64,000 nt of DNA. Source: Tillandsia leiboldiana (taxonomy: Eukaryota; Streptophyta; Magnoliopsida; Poales; Bromeliaceae). Below, piece after piece: positions 12,125-24,000 of the stretch. The position numbers and the translations under genes are program-made. How positions within the stretch are numbered: the first letter of the stretch is position 1; the number at the start of each line of letters is the position of its first letter. A model generated the notes under the pieces. The model was not told where the DNA came from. It did not search any database and saw only the letters and a program-made list of their open reading frames with translations. Location of the stretch: assembly GCA_029204045.2 (NCBI GenBank), contig JAQNDB010000312.1:1-64000 (forward strand). The letters run 5' to 3'.

Positions 12125-14851
12125 TGTCACGCCCCGGGGTCGAAACTGCGACCCGGGCTCGCCAACAGATCCGCCATCTGTACGGAAACTGCCGTACAGA
12201 CGAAGCGTCTACCCTGCAAGTCAGATCTATAGCTATAATGTATCAGAGCTGAAAAAAGAACCAGTAGCTACAGAAATCCACTGAACATCTGATATAAATA
12301 AAATCTCAGTACAAAGTCTCTCGGCTACAAAAGTACAAGAATCCTCACTGATCTCTCAGAATGTCCAGTACAAAAGTGGAGTCATAAAATACACAAGGTA
12401 CATCTACCTCTGACTCTCAGTGCTGGTAAGGAACTAAACGGCCACGTCCTCGCCTCGATCAGCTGACTCCGCGCGAGCTAAGCCGGAACAGCAGCCTCAG
12501 GAAACCTGTCACCGCAGCGGGTGTGAGAACTACTGCAAAGGTAGTTCCCAGTGGGTACCGTCTCAATATCCACGGTATGCCCACTAAGTCTACAGGAGGC
12601 ACAACAGATAGGTATGCAGATAGATAGATAGATAAAAGCTGAAAGGAACTAGCTATCATGTCTCAATCATCATGCTCAAGAAACTCTACAAATGATGAAG
12701 ATATGCATACACCCACTACTGCTAACATGCCTCAAGTATCATGCTCAAAGGAAAACTCATCTATGAACAGGCTATGAAACTCACTCACACATATCACCCA
12801 ATCCCAATGACTGTCCCTCTTTGGACCAGTCAATCAAGCCTGCGCTCATCTACTGCCGCGCATCCCGTAGGAACGGACTTACGTAGGCATCCACTGCCGC
12901 ACATCCCGGAGGAACGGACTTACGTAGGGTGTCCCTCAAGGACCATCTCAGTAATCACATCGCAGCCTCGTCAGGCTCGGTATCATCATCGCACCCGGGG
13001 CGTAGCTCGAGGGGAGCTACCCCACCGAACTCAAGTATCTCAAGTATCTCATAACTGGCATAAAAAGCCAGGCTCAGCAGGCTATAATCCACGATCAAAC
13101 AGATCGGATCTCAATGCTCAACAAGCATACTCAGTCGTAGAAAGACTCCACGACTCGAACAGGAAAGCCCAACACTCTCACAGCTATGTCGGAGAACCCT
13201 CAACGACTCAATCTGATAATGCACGCCCCGTGGCTGAGTCGGGAAACCTCCACGACTCGATCTGCCAGAGCCCCCAAAACTCTCAAGGCTAAGTGGGAGA
13301 ACCATCTCCACCACTAAATCAGAACACGACCCATGATCTAGAGTAACCCAATCAGGGAATACATCCTCAATACCCCGCGAACTCAAGTATCTCAAAACTC
13401 TCTCATGACACTAGAAAGTCATCTCATAATGCTCTAAAAATCCACTCGGCCCTCTGGCACGAGAACACATGCATCCTGAACCTACTCAACCCCTCGGGAA
13501 GATCTCAATGTTTTAAAACTATTTTCAAAATCCCAGTTTTCCTTAAAACAGTTCCGACGATTTTTAAAACGGTTCAGATGCCAATATAAAGCCAACTAAA
13601 CATGCAGTCTAGTGTCAAATCACTTCTAGATCATGCTAAAAAATATCTGGGGCTGGCAATTGTATTCCTACAATTTTCTAGGCAACTATCAGATTTACCA
13701 GCTATGCAAATAATTAAGCTAAACATTATCAACATGCATTCAAATAGCTTTAGAGGGCATTCCACACATCTTGAAGAAATTCCAACCCACCTGGAATGCT
13801 TTCCGAAGGCCGCGCCGAAATCGGTGAAGAAACGGGCGAAATCTGACGAAAAACTGAACTGCGCCTCTCGCGCGCGCACGCGCCGTTGCGCGTCTCGAAA
13901 AATTCCACGAAGCTCCAGTCAACCTCCACAGCACCCAGCTAGGCCACCACAAAAATTTCAGCACAAACCGATCACCCAATACACGAATACCAGCATTGCA
14001 CAGTGCCGCGGATTTGCGCAGTAATCCCAGCCTGTTGCCTCAACCCGAGAGCACAAGAATGGAGCAAGGATGGAAATTAGCTCAAATTACCATTCAATTC
14101 CATCAATAAAACCCAAGAGGAGAATCAAAGAGTCCAAAACCACAATCTCCAACAATCAATTTACCTCAATTTTGCTCCCGAGCGCGCACGTTGACCGGGT
14201 CAACTCCCACAATGCAAGAAGCTCACAGACCCTTCTCTTCTCCTTCTACTTCCTCCTCTCTTTCTCTTCTCTGGCAGCAAGAAAAAGGTGGAGGGGATAA
14301 GAAATGATGGGTGGAGAGGGAGCATGTGCCGGGGTATAAAAATCAACGATGGAGTGGTTGGAACAGAAGAAGCCCATACCTCAAGCTACAGTGCACCAAA
14401 CCGAGCTAACTGGGCACTTTCTGTGCTTGTGTACCGGTACCACCCACCTGGTACCGGTACACGGGCCCTGGTTCCGGAACCAAATGGCTGGTTCCGGAAC
14501 CAAGCCACCCAAAAGCTCCAGAACTAGCCAGAAAATCTCCGAAATGCCCCGCCAACTCACTTTCTCGCCTCGGGACCTCCGCATCACCCCGAAACCAACC
14601 GAACACCTCTGTAAACTCATAATACACATGTCCCAAGGGATCAACTCACATCAAACCCATCCATGAAGCCGATGCTCGACCCGCAAGCTCTCAAGCCGAC
14701 GCCAACTCACTTTTCTACCAAATTACTTCCGCGTCGCTTCGGGACATCCCGAACTCATCTGTAATTAAAATCAGAACCTGCTGAAGGTATTTCCACAATA
14801 CCAGGCTGCCACGTGGAGTCGGCACTCTGCCCGAAGCTCCGGTACTCTACA
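12125..14851 (-). mobile_element. Solo LTR H of a G-related gypsy family
   Basis: TGTCACGCCCC...TACTCTACA with a perfect CCCAA duplication and no internal region, so it is a product of LTR-LTR recombination. The first ~60 bp match G almost exactly, but the unit is only 2.7 kb and diverges inside, making it a subfamily. It carries two copies each of GTACCGGTAC and GGTTCCGGAACC (14431-14501). Confidence 0.92.
14431..14501. repeat. CCGG-core palindrome pairs in H
   Basis: GTACCGGTAC at 14431-14440 and 14451-14460, then GGTTCCGGAACC at 14470-14481 and 14490-14501. Each is a perfect palindrome, and both pairs have a 20-bp repeat step. Confidence 0.85.
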
Positions 14852-14856
14852 CCCAA

Positions 14857-16998
14857 AGCCTAACCACAGAACCTTCCAAAGTCAAGTACTCCACAAGCTC
14901 TTAGCCACTTCGGGAAAAAATTCAAATATCCATGACGGGTCCTACCACCAACCCGTCTAAACACAGCTGGAAGACACCATTCCTAAGACGGTAGGGTATT
15001 AGTCAATCCACTTGACCTCGCTAAGAGCTCAAAATGCCCTTACTGGTTCTTGAACACTATCCGGGCACAGCCCTCGGCTGTAAGGTTCCAAAACACTGTC
15101 CATTTTACGAAGGCACCTGCCAAAACACAATCTAAATCCTGTCTGTGCTCTAATCATCAAGGAACCCTCCCTATTGTGTACCCATATCGTGGCGCTGGGT
15201 TACACAGACCTCTCGATCCATCAAATCCTGCCCCTGCGCTAACAGCTCTCTAGCTCACAGTTCATACTTCAAGGAATGCTGCCACAGTCGGCGCGGTTTC
15301 CAAAACCACATCGATCACTAACTTGATCCTAATCTCACTAAACGGCGGCTTAAAGACAGTTCAAGTAGACTCACACCCGGGATCACACGACGATAAGGAT
15401 ATCCTTTAGTCCCGGTGCCGCCGCAGGCACCTCCCAATAATCGCTAGCAAGCGATACGACCACGACTCAACCTCTGTCGTGGTCTAGCCTCCTCTATAAA
15501 CACACTCCTCCTGACCAGGTCCAAGGAGGGTCATAGTTCTCTCTCGACAAACCAAGATAGCACAACACTGGGGGAAACCAATCCCTGGCTAACTTCATAT
15601 CCATATCTTGGAGCTGACGTAGGACTAAAAACTCAAGAAATCAAATCCAATGTCCTACCTGCACTGGGCAGGACTGGCAACACTCATCCATGTGCTTCAC
15701 GTGATCTGAAATCTGATCCTGGCGTGCACAGCCATCAGTCCTAACCCTGGCCCACACGAAGATACCCCTGCTATACCAAAACACGCCCATGCGGCATTGG
15801 CATCAATATGCTCTAAATCCAATGACCATAAGGATAACCATTAGATGCTGGGGGCCATTGCCCTATCTGCCCCGACTGTCGGGAACCACCTGGTCTCCGT
15901 CTCCTCTGAGACCCATGACCCTGAGACTGGAATCATGGCAACCTCGATGCACTCGACTATCTCGAAATCTGACGATGCTGGACGTCTCACACTGGAGCCA
16001 GTCCCTCGCTCTGTGTCCTTCCTGGACGTGATCATTGATCCTCGGTCAATCCATCGAGCATGCACCATCGCTGCATCTAAGGTCGGCACTCGTCGAGAAT
16101 GCACAAAGAGATAGATATCCAGATGCAGTCCCCTCTCAAACATAATCAACCTCTAAACCTCATCCTGGGCGACAAGGGGTACACTGCTCAACCGTCGCAG
16201 AAACTCGCTCCAGGTCATCAACCGCGCTCCCGGTGGTCCAGCAGGACGAACTCGACGCCACCAACTCTCGGCGTCCCTATCCAAAGTGCGCATCCAAGAG
16301 CACCTGATGCTTCTTCTGGATGAACAAATCCTCGAACAACTCTTTCATAGCATCGATCCAGCTCTCGGCCTCCCAAGGCCCCAAACGCGGTCCCGAAACC
16401 TGCAGGGGTTGGAACCGGATGAGGTACACAACCGATCAGCAATCTCATGCTGCTCCTGCACTATCCACAGTGCGATCTGGGTCGAAGTCGACAATGTCGT
16501 GGCCGGAAGTACTACTGGTGATACCCCGGGAGATGCGCTCAGCTCGAGCATGCGCATCACGCGCTCCATGTTCTCTTCCTGGCGCCGCATCGCCTCAACG
16601 TCTGGGCTACTTGGACCTGTAACTCTCAGACATCAATGTGCTCTATCCATTTAGCTTCCCGCTGTTCGACTCCTCATCCAAGGTCAAACACGCCCTCGCC
16701 GCTGCACGGCGTCTCGGAAGCATCGAAACCACTGCAACAAAACAAACATTAGGACCAAAACTCATTCGATCCAATCATGCGAAAGTCTAGAACATGTTAC
16801 CCATTCTAAAGCATTATGTTGTCTGTAGCCAACATAATCACTTTAGAGAATAAACATGTAAGATCACTCGCCCCAATCCTCTGGGGGAGGTACAAACTCA
16901 ATCAGGACTCTCGCTAAAGTCACGTCTCTCACGACAGTCATCCTACTGTCCAACCAATAGCCTAGGGTCACTAAGTCCTCAACGACCTATACACCTAG
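14857..16998 (-). pseudogene. G gag to reverse-transcriptase remnant
   Basis: Reading leftward from the PBS, frames give a gypsy gag: MRRQEENMERVMR, then SWWRRVRP, then FERGLHLDIYLFV and RVPTLDAAMVHAR (16590-15930). A protease-to-RT stretch follows: QDLMDRE at about 15205-15225, then VRTED and GHFEL just above 15025 and a YLD.LVV piece near 14950. Stops and frameshifts break every domain. The gag style fits chromovirus-type Ty3/gypsy; the clade is inferred only. Confidence 0.75.
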
Positions 16999-17010
16999 GC
17001 TCTGATACCA
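16999..17010 (-). promoter_or_regulatory. Primer-binding site of G
   Basis: Minus-strand TGGTATCAGAGC, eight bases inside the LTR end at 17019; complementary to initiator tRNA-Met. Confidence 0.9.
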
Positions 17011-17018
17011 CCTAAATC

Positions 17019-19645
17019 TGTCACGCCCCGGGGTCGAAACTGCGACCCGGGCTCGCCAACAGATCCGCCATCTGTACGGTAACTGCCGCACAGACGAAGC
17101 GTCTACCCTGCAAGTCAGATCTATAGCTAAAAACATGTATCAGAGCAGAAACAAAAAAACCAAAAGCTATAGAATGAAACTGAACATCTGGAATAATAAA
17201 ATCTCCACTAGTACACAAATCCTCAAGGTACAAAGTCTCACAGGAAAAAACAAAATACTATCCTCACAAGTGTCTCAGAATGTCTAGTACAAAAGTGGAA
17301 ACATGAAATACATCGGGTACATCTACCTCAGACTCTCAATGCTGGTAAGGAACTAATCGGGCGCGTCCTCACCTCGATCTGCTGTCTCCGAGCGAACCAA
17401 GCTGGAACAGTTGCCTCAACCTGTCACCGCAGCGGGTGTGAGATCTACTGCAGAAGGCAGATCTCAGTGGGTACCGTCCCAATATTCACGGTATGCCCAC
17501 TAAGTCTACTGGAGGCAAAACAGATAGATATGCAGATAGGTAGATAGATAGATAAGCTGAAATAAAACTGCAGCTTAAAATAACTCAATCAAAGCTCAAG
17601 AAAACTCTATTAATAACATGATATGCATACCCTCTCTACTGCTAAGATGCCTCAGTATCAATGCTCAAAGGAAAGAACCCATCTAAGAACATAATATGTG
17701 ACAACCCGCTCATCTCACCCAATCTCAATGACTGCCAAAACTGGCTCAGTCCAGCCTGCGCCTGTCGTCTAGGAACGCACCTGCCCACTACCACGCATCC
17801 ACAAGAGGACGAGATTTACGTGGGGCGTCCTAAACCGACTATCTCAATCTCACACAAAGTGACCCCATGGTAACTCGGCCAGGGGTATCAAGCGACCACT
17901 AGTATATGAACTAGGCACATAACCACATCGTAGCCTCGTCAGGCTCAGTATAATCATCGCACCCGGGGCGTAGCTCGAGGGGAGCGACCCCACCGAACTC
18001 AAGTAACACATCTGTCTCACTGTCTCAATATGCGGCACATGCAGGCTATAATCCACGATCAAACAGATCGGTATCCCAAAGCTCGAAAACACAACTCAGT
18101 CGGAAAGAACCTCGACTCAAACACGAATAGCCCGAACACTCTCACAGCTATGTCGGAGAACCCTCAATGACTCAATCTGATAATGCACGACCATGGCTGA
18201 GTCGGGAAACTTCCACGACTCGATCTGCCAGAACCCCAAACTCTCAAGCTAAGTCGGAGATCCCCCTCAACGACTCAATCTGATAATCACTATCTAGAAC
18301 AATACATCAATCCCCACGAAGAAGCTCAACTCACATGACACTATAACTCGTCTCAAAACTCAAAAAGAGACCCCTCGGCCCCCAGGCACGAGGTCTAATG
18401 CACCCTAAAACTATGCCGTACCTCTGGCGAACTCATAATTTAAAAACTGCATTTGAAGATGCTGTTTTTCATTAAAACGGCTTTCTCGATTTTTAAAACG
18501 ATCGGGGTGCAAAAATAATGGCAACAGAACATGCAGTCTAGTGTCATATGGTAACAGGAGTGTACTAAAAATAATCTGGGGTTCTAAATAATTTTCTACA
18601 AATTTCCAGGCAACTATCAGATGTAAAAACAGTGAAAATAGCATAGTAAACATGATCAAATTGCATTCAGGAGCATTAAGGGGCATTCCATACATTTTGG
18701 AGAAATTCCAACCCACCTGGAACGCATTCCGTAGGCAACGCTGAAGTTGGTGTGGAGCTGAAACCTCGAACTGATGAACTCCGTAAAACGCGCCGTGCGT
18801 GCACACTGCCGTGTACTTGGAAAAATTCCCGGAAGCTCAAATAAATTCCCTCGAGTCCTCACAAAAATTCCAGCATCAAATAAAAAGCTCCAAGTATCCA
18901 CAGCACACTTAAAATTCTTGCTTACACAAATCCCCAGTTACTTAAGTCCACTCTCGCATACACACAATTACATACTTATACCAATCCACCTCTCCAAACA
19001 TTAAGCCCTTACACACCACTATCCACAACAGCCACAAGTCCCCTATAAAATGAAAGCTCACCTCCATAGATCCTTTAAATCCATAAAGCCAATAAATTTT
19101 AAATTTGCTCCCAGCTTAATGTAAGTCCTCCATCCATCAACACACTTAAATAAAAGCTCACAACACCACCAAGCACCTACAGCACCCAAAACAATTTACA
19201 TAACCCATAGGCACCCTACAAGCTCCAAAGTAATCAGTAATTAATAACCAATGTTCACATACACAATTAAACACCTCCAGCATAAAATCTGCACACTACA
19301 AGGTCTCAACACAAATAAATCTCATAACACCTCTCATAAGCTCCCAGCACAACCAAGGCTTTAGTACACCTTAATCCACCGAAGCATCAATATTAATCAT
19401 CAGCATCATCAATATCCTCAAGTTGATGCCCTGATGTTGAGGTGGAAAGTAGAATCACCAAATGCTCTAAACTTGGCAGCAACACCTTCATCAATCCTAC
19501 TTGAATGCCAAACTCCAATCATCTTCACAACAAACCTCAAGATGATGCCCTGAGAGAGAAAAGAGATAGAAACCGAAGAAAACGTCAAATTCGATCCATA
19601 AGAAGCCCACGCGAGCCCGACAATCCCCAAGCCTCGGAGTGCGCG
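17019..19645 (-). repeat. G 5' LTR, part one (interrupted by A)
   Basis: Near-identical to 7500-10126. It stops at GGAGTGCGCG, where A is inserted, and resumes at 31350. Only scattered substitutions separate the two G LTRs. Confidence 0.93.
19641..19645. other. Target-site duplication of A, left (GCGCG)
   Basis: GCGCG precedes TGTTACGG at 19646 and recurs at 31345-31349. The unoccupied version is seen once at 10122-10126. Confidence 0.95.
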
Positions 19646-19871
19646 TGTTACGGAATTTGAGTTGGCGTAGTTTCGTGAAAGTCTCAAGTCTTGAAGATTG
19701 AAGGTGAAGAAAGTTGGATCATTTAACTCAATCTCAAGAAAGAAGAATTCAAAAGGATCAGGTATGTTTAACTAAAGTTTTTGTGATCCGAATACTTCTT
19801 GTAGTGTAGAAACACTTGGAAGAATCTTTCATTGCATAAAAATCAAAAAACTGGACTTGGGACATGTTCAG

Positions 19872-20153
19872 GATCCGGATCAGGTTGTTCGATCCGGATC
19901 CCGAAGGTGGTTCGTTCATACATCAGTTCAATCCGGATCGTAGTCTCTTGATCCGGATCCCGAACAGTGAGTTTACCATTTTCCTTGAACGATCCGGATC
20001 ATGCTTCGCAATCCGGATCCCGAACGTTGATGTTTGGTAAACTGTATGAACGATCCGGATCATGCACTTCGATCCGGATCCCGAACCTTCGTTTTTCTGG
20101 AACTGGCTGACTCGTTACGACGATCCGGATCCTAGCTAGTCCGATCCGGATCG
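19872..20153 (+). promoter_or_regulatory. Five paired ATCCGGAT palindromes
   Basis: ATCCGGAT occurs ten times, starting at 19873/19892, 19931/19951, 19992/20011, 20053/20072 and 20123/20144. Spacing within pairs is 19-21 bp, about two helical turns. Pairs repeat every 58-70 bp. The second site of the first four pairs is followed by CCCGAA. The position upstream of TATA suggests binding sites for a dimeric factor; that is inference. Confidence 0.88.
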
Positions 20154-20218
20154 CCGTCCGTAAATTTTCCAGAAATGTTAGGTTTTTGATTCTTATCTCC
20201 TTCCTAGGGTTTCTAACC

Positions 20219-20226
20219 TATAAATA
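20219..20226 (+). promoter_or_regulatory. TATA box of A 5' LTR
   Basis: TATAAATA about 68 bp after the last palindrome. Transcription would begin near 20250, placing the hairpin row inside the RNA leader. The 3' LTR copy is at 30581-30588. Confidence 0.8.
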
Positions 20227-20502
20227 GACCCTATGCCTCTTTTTCTAGGGTCAATCCACATAGCCGTCATTTTCATATATCATTTTATACGGCTATAGAT
20301 CCACATATAGAGAAGAAAGGAAATCATTAGAGAATACTCTATGTTTCTTCATCTATATTGATTAGTTTGATTCTAGGTTTTCATACTCACATCTTGAGTT
20401 GAATCAAACTAATGAATACTTAGATGGTATTTCCGATCTATCTTTGATCTAAGTATTCGGCGGATCATCACCACCCAAAACAACGATTTACCCCAAAAAT
20501 CG

Positions 20503-20686
20503 GCGCGTAGATTCGCGTGTCCTTGTGGATTCAAGGTTCAACCGCTCTCGTGGATTCGGAGCGAGGCACGTTCGTGGATTCGAAGGGTGCTATTGGGTGA
20601 AGACCGTGGATTCGGTCGGACGTCGTGGATTCGACGTTGGACGCCGTGGATTCGGCGTTGGGCGCAGATCGTGGATTCGAGAAGCG
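20503..20686 (+). promoter_or_regulatory. Row of eight hairpins with TGGATT loop
   Basis: Loop TGGATT (TAGATT in the first) recurs at 20508, 20526, 20551, 20575, 20607, 20626, 20647 and 20672. The flanking arms differ yet pair: GCGCG/CGCGT, CCTTG/CAAGG, CGCTC(T)CG/CGGAGCG, GCAC-TTCG/CGAA-GTGC, GACCG/CGGTC, ACGTCG/CGACGT, ACGCCG/CGGCGT, CGC-TCG/CGA-GCG. It lies downstream of TATA, so it would be RNA. Role unknown; RNA packaging, dimerisation or translation control are options. Confidence 0.8.
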
Positions 20687-20984
20687 TCGCGGAGCGAGCG
20701 GAGAAGATCCTCTAGGAGCGTATGGAAAAGGTTGAGTCGTAAGTGTGTACGGTAAATCACCTTGTACGTGTTTTAATTCTAGTGGATTTCTGCCGTGTTA
20801 TCGGTCCCGTGGTTTTTTACTCCGGTGATGGAGTTTTCCACGTAAAAATCTTGCGTATTATTTTTTATTTCCGCATTGGGTTTTATCGCAACGAATTTTT
20901 GAGTGTTTATACGTTTACACCTATTCACCCCCCTCTAGGTGTTTTTTCCCCTATTTAGATCCGTATTACATATAACCCAACAAG

Positions 20985-20996
20985 TGGTATCAGAGC
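20985..20996 (+). promoter_or_regulatory. Primer-binding site of A
   Basis: TGGTATCAGAGC, two bases after the LTR end at 20982; complementary to initiator tRNA-Met. Confidence 0.93.
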
Positions 20997-21015
20997 GGGA
21001 ATATGGTTGTAAACA

Positions 21016-24000
21016 ATGGTTGAAGGTGGAAACATCAACCGACCCCCATTCTTCGATGGAACTAATTATGCGTACTGGAAAGTACGGATGAAAGCCTTTT
21101 TAATTTCCATCGATGAACGGGTGTGGCAATCGATTGAAGTAGGATGGTCTAATCCAACTGAATTTAATGGTGATGTTCGCACCTTAAAACCTAGGTCGAA
21201 ATGGACCAAGGAAGAGTTAGATTCATCTTCTTACAATGGCAAGGGAATTAATGCTATTTTTAATGCCTTATCTCAAACTGAATTCTCTCGCGTCTCGGCA
21301 TGTGAGACGGCGAAAGAAATCTGGGATGTTCTTTAGGTTACACATGAGGGAACTAACCTCGTGAAGATTCAGAAACTGCAAATGCTTACGAGCAAGTTTG
21401 ACTCTATCTTAATGGCAGAAAATGAATCTTTCACGGACTACTATACACGATTGCAAGACATCGTAAACTCATGTGCTAATCTGGGAGAGAAGATTCCAGA
21501 ATTTAAGATTGTAAGAAAAATCTTAAGAACTCTTCCTGAACGGTTTCGCCCAAAGGTTACTGCCATTGAAACTATTAAACACCCGGACGAAATACGTGTA
21601 GAAGAATTAGTTGGTTCACTACAAACTTATGAAATGACATTTACTACTAACAATTCTTCTGGAAAGGCATCCACTTCTAAGTCTTCAGGTTATGCGTTGA
21701 AAACAACTAAGGAAGAAGACGCGGATACATCCTCCTCAGACGATGACGAGAACCTTTCTATGGAGGAATTTGAGAAGCAGCTCGCTCTCTTGACAAGGAA
21801 GTTTCGCCGCAACTTTCGAAGGGGTAATTCAAGCAAATCTCCATCCTTCGGAAAGTCGAACAAAGGCAAGGGTACTTCAGGTTACAAGTCAAGAAAGCAA
21901 GAGAACTTCTCAAAGGATAAGAAAAGTTCAGAAGGACAACTACAATGCTTCAAATGTCGAGGCTACGGCCACATTGCAACGGAGTGTCCTAACAAGTATC
22001 CGGCAAAGAAGAAGGCGATGCAAGTTGTCACTTGGGATGACAACTCAACGTCAAATGAGTCATCTTCGAGTGATGAAGAAAAGAGCTCCACCGCATTCCA
22101 CGCGTCCGTATCTTCACCCTTCATGTGCTTTATGGCAAATACATCTGAGTCGTTGTCCAACTCCACTGTTGAAAAGAATGCAACGGACAACGAATCGGAT
22201 GATTCGGAAGGTGAAGATTTTGCTCTAGCCTACCACAGACTTTTGAGGGACTCAAAGAAAGTGGCTAAGCAAAACAAGAGTTTGAGAGGGAGAGTGCATG
22301 ATCTCGAAGAAGAAGCAAAAAGAGTGACTTCTCTCTCAAACGCTCTTGAAGTGGAAAGGGAAAATCTGATAAAGGCAAATGCTTCCCTTCAAGAGTCCAA
22401 TGAGCAACTTGAGAAGGAACATACAAATCTGGTGGATAACGCGAATCACTTCTCAAAGCTCTACAACGAGGCTCGACGGGATAACCTGGAAATGACAAAG
22501 ACCATTTTCCAACTCAAGAATGACTTACAGCGATTCTCTTCAGGAAGGAGTAAGTTGGATAGACTTCTTGGTCTTGGTCAATCAAATAGGTTCGGCCTCG
22601 GATACACTCAAACTGGAAACAGTCCAAGTTCGAGTGAGACAGTTTTTGTGCCTCAGTCGGTATCTCCTCCTCCGACACCGGAATTCAAGACAAACAACGA
22701 CAACAAACCTACTTCATCCTCTTTGGGATCGTCAAGATCTAAGGTATGTTTTCGTTGTGGTGTTTCGGGGCACATAAGAAGATATTGCAAGACGGGAGTC
22801 AAACGCTCATCTCAAAGACCTCTTGCAACAACTACCAAAACGGCTCCTCCCCGAAAATCAAAGCAAAACTTTTCAAATGAAAAGAGATTTGGTAGTTCAT
22901 CGCGCAAGACGATTTCATCAAGGAACAACAATCGCTATAACAAGACGCCTTCACCTAGGCATATAACTTCTCGACCATTACCGACGCACTCCAAAAGGGT
23001 TTGGGTGCGCAAAGGTGAAATTTTCCCTTGTCTTGTTTCCAATGTTTCCTTGCATGCATATGATAGTTCGTCTTGGTATCTGGATAGCGGGTGTTCCCAT
23101 CACATGACCGGTGACAAAAATAGTTTTCAAAATCTTGAGAAAATCTCCCGAGGACACGTTGTTTTCGGAGACGGTCGATCTTCCAAAATTGTTGGAAAAG
23201 GGACGGTAGCTATTCCAGATGGCCCGATTTTGAAAAACGTCTTATTTGTTGATGGCCTTAAGACTAACCTCATAAGCATAAGTCAACTTTGCGACAATGG
23301 TTTTTCAGTTAACTTTTCATCTGTTGAATGCGTTGTAACTGATAAGGACCATGTCTTCTTTTTAAAAGGGGTTAGATCTGAAAACAATTGTTATGTTGTT
23401 CCTAATAAATTTTCTGAAAATTGTAACTTAGCTGCTTTGAATAATGAAACTCTTTGGCATGAAAGGCTAGGTCACTTAAATTTTAAGGAACTTACTAGAA
23501 TTTCAAACAAGGACGTGGTCAAGGGGATTCCAAAGCTTTTATTTAAACAAAACGTTGTGTGTGGTGGTTGCCAAAAGGGAAAACAGTCTAGGACTGCACA
23601 CAAGAACTTGAACCACGTTGGTACAAAACGGCCCTTGGAACTTTTGCACATGGACTTAATGGGGCCGACCCGTCAACCATCTTTGGGAGGTAAATGGTAC
23701 ATCTTTTTATTGGTTGACGATTTCTCTCGGTTTTCATGGGTAGCATTTTTGAAAGAGAAAGCTGATACGTTTGACTCTTTTCATGAGATTTGCCATCGTA
23801 TTATGATTGAAAAGAATGAAAAGATCATTCGTGTTAGAAGTGATAGAGGTGGAGAATTCATAAATTCAAAATTTATTGATTTTTGCACTTCAAATGGAAT
23901 CAAACATGAATTCTCGGCACCCTATACACCTCAGCAGAATGGTATTGTTGAGCGCAAGAACAGGGTTGTTCAAGAGATGGCGCGTGTGATGCTTCATAGC

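Larger units (their letters stand above)
19646..20982 (+). repeat. A 5' LTR
   Basis: TGTTACGG...ACCCAACA. Order of parts: a leader conserved with B, five palindrome pairs (19872-20153), TATAAATA (20219-20226), a hairpin row (20503-20686), then a pyrimidine-rich end directly before the PBS. Confidence 0.96.

Noticed and set aside
21334..21336. Programmed stop-codon readthrough in A
   Set aside because: Related copies C and B have Gln codons here, so a private nonsense mutation is the simpler reading.
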